Shown here: positions 6,175 to 7,667 of the stretch, piece by piece
Layout: the number at the start of each line of letters is the position of its first letter
Position numbering within the stretch: the stretch's first letter is position 1
Source: Lachnospiraceae bacterium
GTDB lineage: Bacteria > Bacillota > Clostridia > Lachnospirales > Lachnospiraceae
Length of the DNA: 7,667 bases
Assembly: GCA_009774535.1 (NCBI GenBank)
Contig: VSNY01000183.1
Span: forward strand, 1 to 7,667
Direction: 5' to 3'
Program-made: the position numbers and the translations under genes
Notes under the pieces: generated by a model
Databases searched by the model: none
Told to the model about the DNA's origin: nothing
Seen by the model: only the letters and a program-made list of their open reading frames with translations

Positions 6175-7448
6175 GTATTTTGCTCGGATTAGCGGTCTTA
6201 GTGTTTTTAGCCTACAAGGGCTATAACATTATCTGGGTTGCTCCCGCCGCAGCGATGATCGTCGCGGTTGCCGGCGGACTGGGGCTGTTTGAAGCCTACA
6301 CGGAATTGTATATGGACGGTCTTGTCGGCTTTGCCAAATCCTGGTTCCCGGTCTTTTTATTTGGAGCCGTCTTTGGAAAACTAATGGAAGTGACCGGACT
6401 TGCCAGCTCCGTCGCCAAAATGCTGGCAGGGATCATAGGCAGCAAACGTGCCATTCTGGCTGTCGTGATCGCATGCGCGGTACTGACTTACGGCGGCGTC
6501 AGCTTATTCGTTGTCGTATTCGCCATTTACCCGCTGGCTCTGGAACTCTACAAAGAAGCAGATATTTCCAGAAAACTGATCCCGGGGGCCATCGCTCTTG
6601 GCTCGTTCACCTTTACGATGACCGCCCTGCCCGGCTCACCGCAGTTAAATAACCTGATCGCGGCCCGCTACCTTGGCACTACAGCTATGGCCGCTCCCGT
6701 GCTTGGCATTACTGCCGCTGTCATTATGCTGGCAGGCGGCATCGTCTACCTGACCTGGCGGGAAAAACAGTTAAGAGCTGCCGGGGAACACTACACCAGC
6801 ACTGGAGATGAAAAAAAGTCAGACGGCGAAGCGCTTCCGCACTGGATCTTTGGCATCCTCCCGCTGGTCGCTGTCATTATCACTCTGAATGTCTTCCAAT
6901 GGCCGGCCATCGGGGCTATCGGCACCGGCATTCTCCTGATTGTACTATGCAATATCCGCCAATGGAAAAAATTTATCCCTGCTGTGAACGACGGCGCACA
7001 GGGGTCTGTGATGGCGATTATGAATACTTCTGCCGCTGTCGGCTTCGGCAGCGTTGTAAAAGCGGTTCCTGGTTTTGCATCGCTGACTTCTGCCCTGCTT
7101 GGTATGGGCGGCAGTCCTCTTGTCTCTGAGGCCGTTGCCATTACGACGCTGGCTGGCGCGACCGGCTCTTCTTCCGGCGGTATGACGATCGCTTTGGAGG
7201 CGCTGGCTTCCAAATATTTGGAGACTGCCAGCGCATTAAACATCAGCCCGGAGGCATTCCACAGAGTCGCTACTGTAGCATCCGGCGGATTGGATTCTCT
7301 TCCGCACTGCGGAGCGGTAATTACGCTGCTTGCGGTTTGTAAGCTGAGTCATAAGGATTCTTATACGGATATCGGGGTTGTTACTTGTGTGATTCCGATT
7401 GTGGCGGTGATTTGTATTGTGATTTTGGGAAGTATTGGGATTGTGTGA
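6168..7448 (+). CDS. GntP-family permease, likely short-chain hydroxy-acid or 3-hydroxybutyrate importer
   Basis: A very hydrophobic 426-residue protein with about 11-13 membrane segments and one charged cytoplasmic-type loop around residues 198-225. It resembles the gluconate/H+ symporter family, most like the branch found beside ketoacid CoA-transferase genes (such as B. subtilis YxjC). Conserved-looking blocks are TALPGSPQLNNLIAARYLG (152-170), LAGATGSSSGGMTIALEAL (328-346) and ASGGLDSLPHCGAVITLLAV (371-390); from memory relatives have HNGA where this has HCGA. The start is set by AGGAGG seven bases upstream, inside the CoA-transferase gene; ATGTTAA is shared, so translation is probably coupled. 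The substrate is inferred from neighbours: a small monocarboxylate usable by the CoA-transferase and MaoC hydratase, with gluconate much less likely as no sugar-acid kinase is nearby. The final roughly 35 codons change to G/T-ending codons, unlike the rest. No clear terminator follows. Confidence 0.85.
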   Translation: MLSILLGLAVLVFLAYKGYNIIWVAPAAAMIVAVAGGLGLFEAYTELYMDGLVGFAKSWFPVFLFGAVFGKLMEVTGLASSVAKMLAGIIGSKRAILAVVIACAVLTYGGVSLFVVVFAIYPLALELYKEADISRKLIPGAIALGSFTFTMTALPGSPQLNNLIAARYLGTTAMAAPVLGITAAVIMLAGGIVYLTWREKQLRAAGEHYTSTGDEKKSDGEALPHWIFGILPLVAVIITLNVFQWPAIGAIGTGILLIVLCNIRQWKKFIPAVNDGAQGSVMAIMNTSAAVGFGSVVKAVPGFASLTSALLGMGGSPLVSEAVAITTLAGATGSSSGGMTIALEALASKYLETASALNISPEAFHRVATVASGGLDSLPHCGAVITLLAVCKLSHKDSYTDIGVVTCVIPIVAVICIVILGSIGIV

Positions 7449-7470
7449 AAATTTTTTTTTGGGGGAAGAT

Positions 7471-7589
7471 TTCCGGATAGTTTTGTAAGGCTGGATAGGA
7501 AATGGGTTCCTGGATTGTTTTGGATGGCGGGATGGGGCGTGGATTCCCGGAACTGTTTTGGATGGCGGGACGGGGAGTGGATTCCCGGA
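7471..7589. repeat. imperfect G-rich tandem repeats, 36-38 bp period
   Basis: Three consecutive units start with TTCC(C/T)GGA at 7471, 7507 and 7544, and the same octamer begins a fourth, partial unit at 7582. Units 2 and 3 share GTTTTGGATGGCGGGA, then GGGG.GTGGA; unit 1 is more diverged. Spacings are 36, 37 and 38 bp, so the repeats are not multiples of a codon. The minus strand is open across the array, with repeated His-Pro/Gln/Asn-Pro-like peptides, but lengths that shift the frame argue against a coding repeat. The array begins 23 bp after the permease stop and ends before a small GACGA...TCGTC dyad (7588-7607). The rest to 7667 shows no gene. Confidence 0.75.
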
Positions 7590-7667
7590 CGACTCTTGGG
7601 GCTCGTCAGGGTTAGAGGAATCACCCCCAACATTAGGAGTGGCGGAAGTTTATAGCCTTCGTAGACG

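Noticed and set aside
7361..7633. 90-codon minus-strand ORF over the repeat array
   Set aside because: Its repeated Pro/His/Gln peptides come from the DNA repeats. Repeat lengths of 36, 37 and 38 bp shift frame between units, and the ORF runs into the permease gene on the opposite strand.

Overview
The window reads as chromosomal DNA from an anaerobic Gram-positive bacterium of the Clostridia, most like Lachnospiraceae. This is inferred from the gene families (a DUF4364 winged-helix protein, a clostridial-type MBOAT/SGNH pair, a fused acyl-CoA:acetate CoA-transferase and a GntP-type permease), the strong AGGAGG ribosome binding sites and the moderate GC content. No phage, transposase, CRISPR, rRNA or tRNA signature was seen.

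Left part (1-2284, minus strand): an envelope-modification pair. An MBOAT O-acyltransferase (666-2177) is followed downstream by a membrane-anchored SGNH/DltD-like protein (622 to beyond the left edge), which seems to carry a one-base frameshift near 57. A possible 36-residue ORF (2284-2174) overlaps the MBOAT start by ATGA and could supply translational coupling, since the MBOAT gene has a poor ribosome binding site of its own.

Middle (2278-2900, plus strand): a single-gene unit made of an extended -10 promoter, a DUF4364 winged-helix protein (2353-2868) and a rho-independent terminator (2871-2900). The terminator may also serve the convergent LysR gene.

Right part (2981-7448): a LysR-type regulator (minus strand) faces a divergent three-gene operon: MaoC/PhaJ-type (R)-specific enoyl-CoA hydratase (4139-4552), a 528-residue family I CoA-transferase (4588-6174) and a GntP-family carboxylate permease (6168-7448). 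The intergenic region holds a perfect 15-bp inverted repeat just upstream of the inferred operon promoter, where a LysR activator would bind. Read together, the operon suggests import of a short-chain 3-hydroxy acid (best guess (R)-3-hydroxybutyrate), activation by CoA transfer, and dehydration to the enoyl-CoA (crotonyl-CoA). No dehydrogenase is present, so the route would avoid the usual oxidation to acetoacetate.

Right edge (7449-7667): no convincing gene. It holds a T9G5 run, three and a partial fourth imperfect G-rich tandem repeats of 36-38 bp, and a change of base composition that already begins in the last codons of the permease gene.
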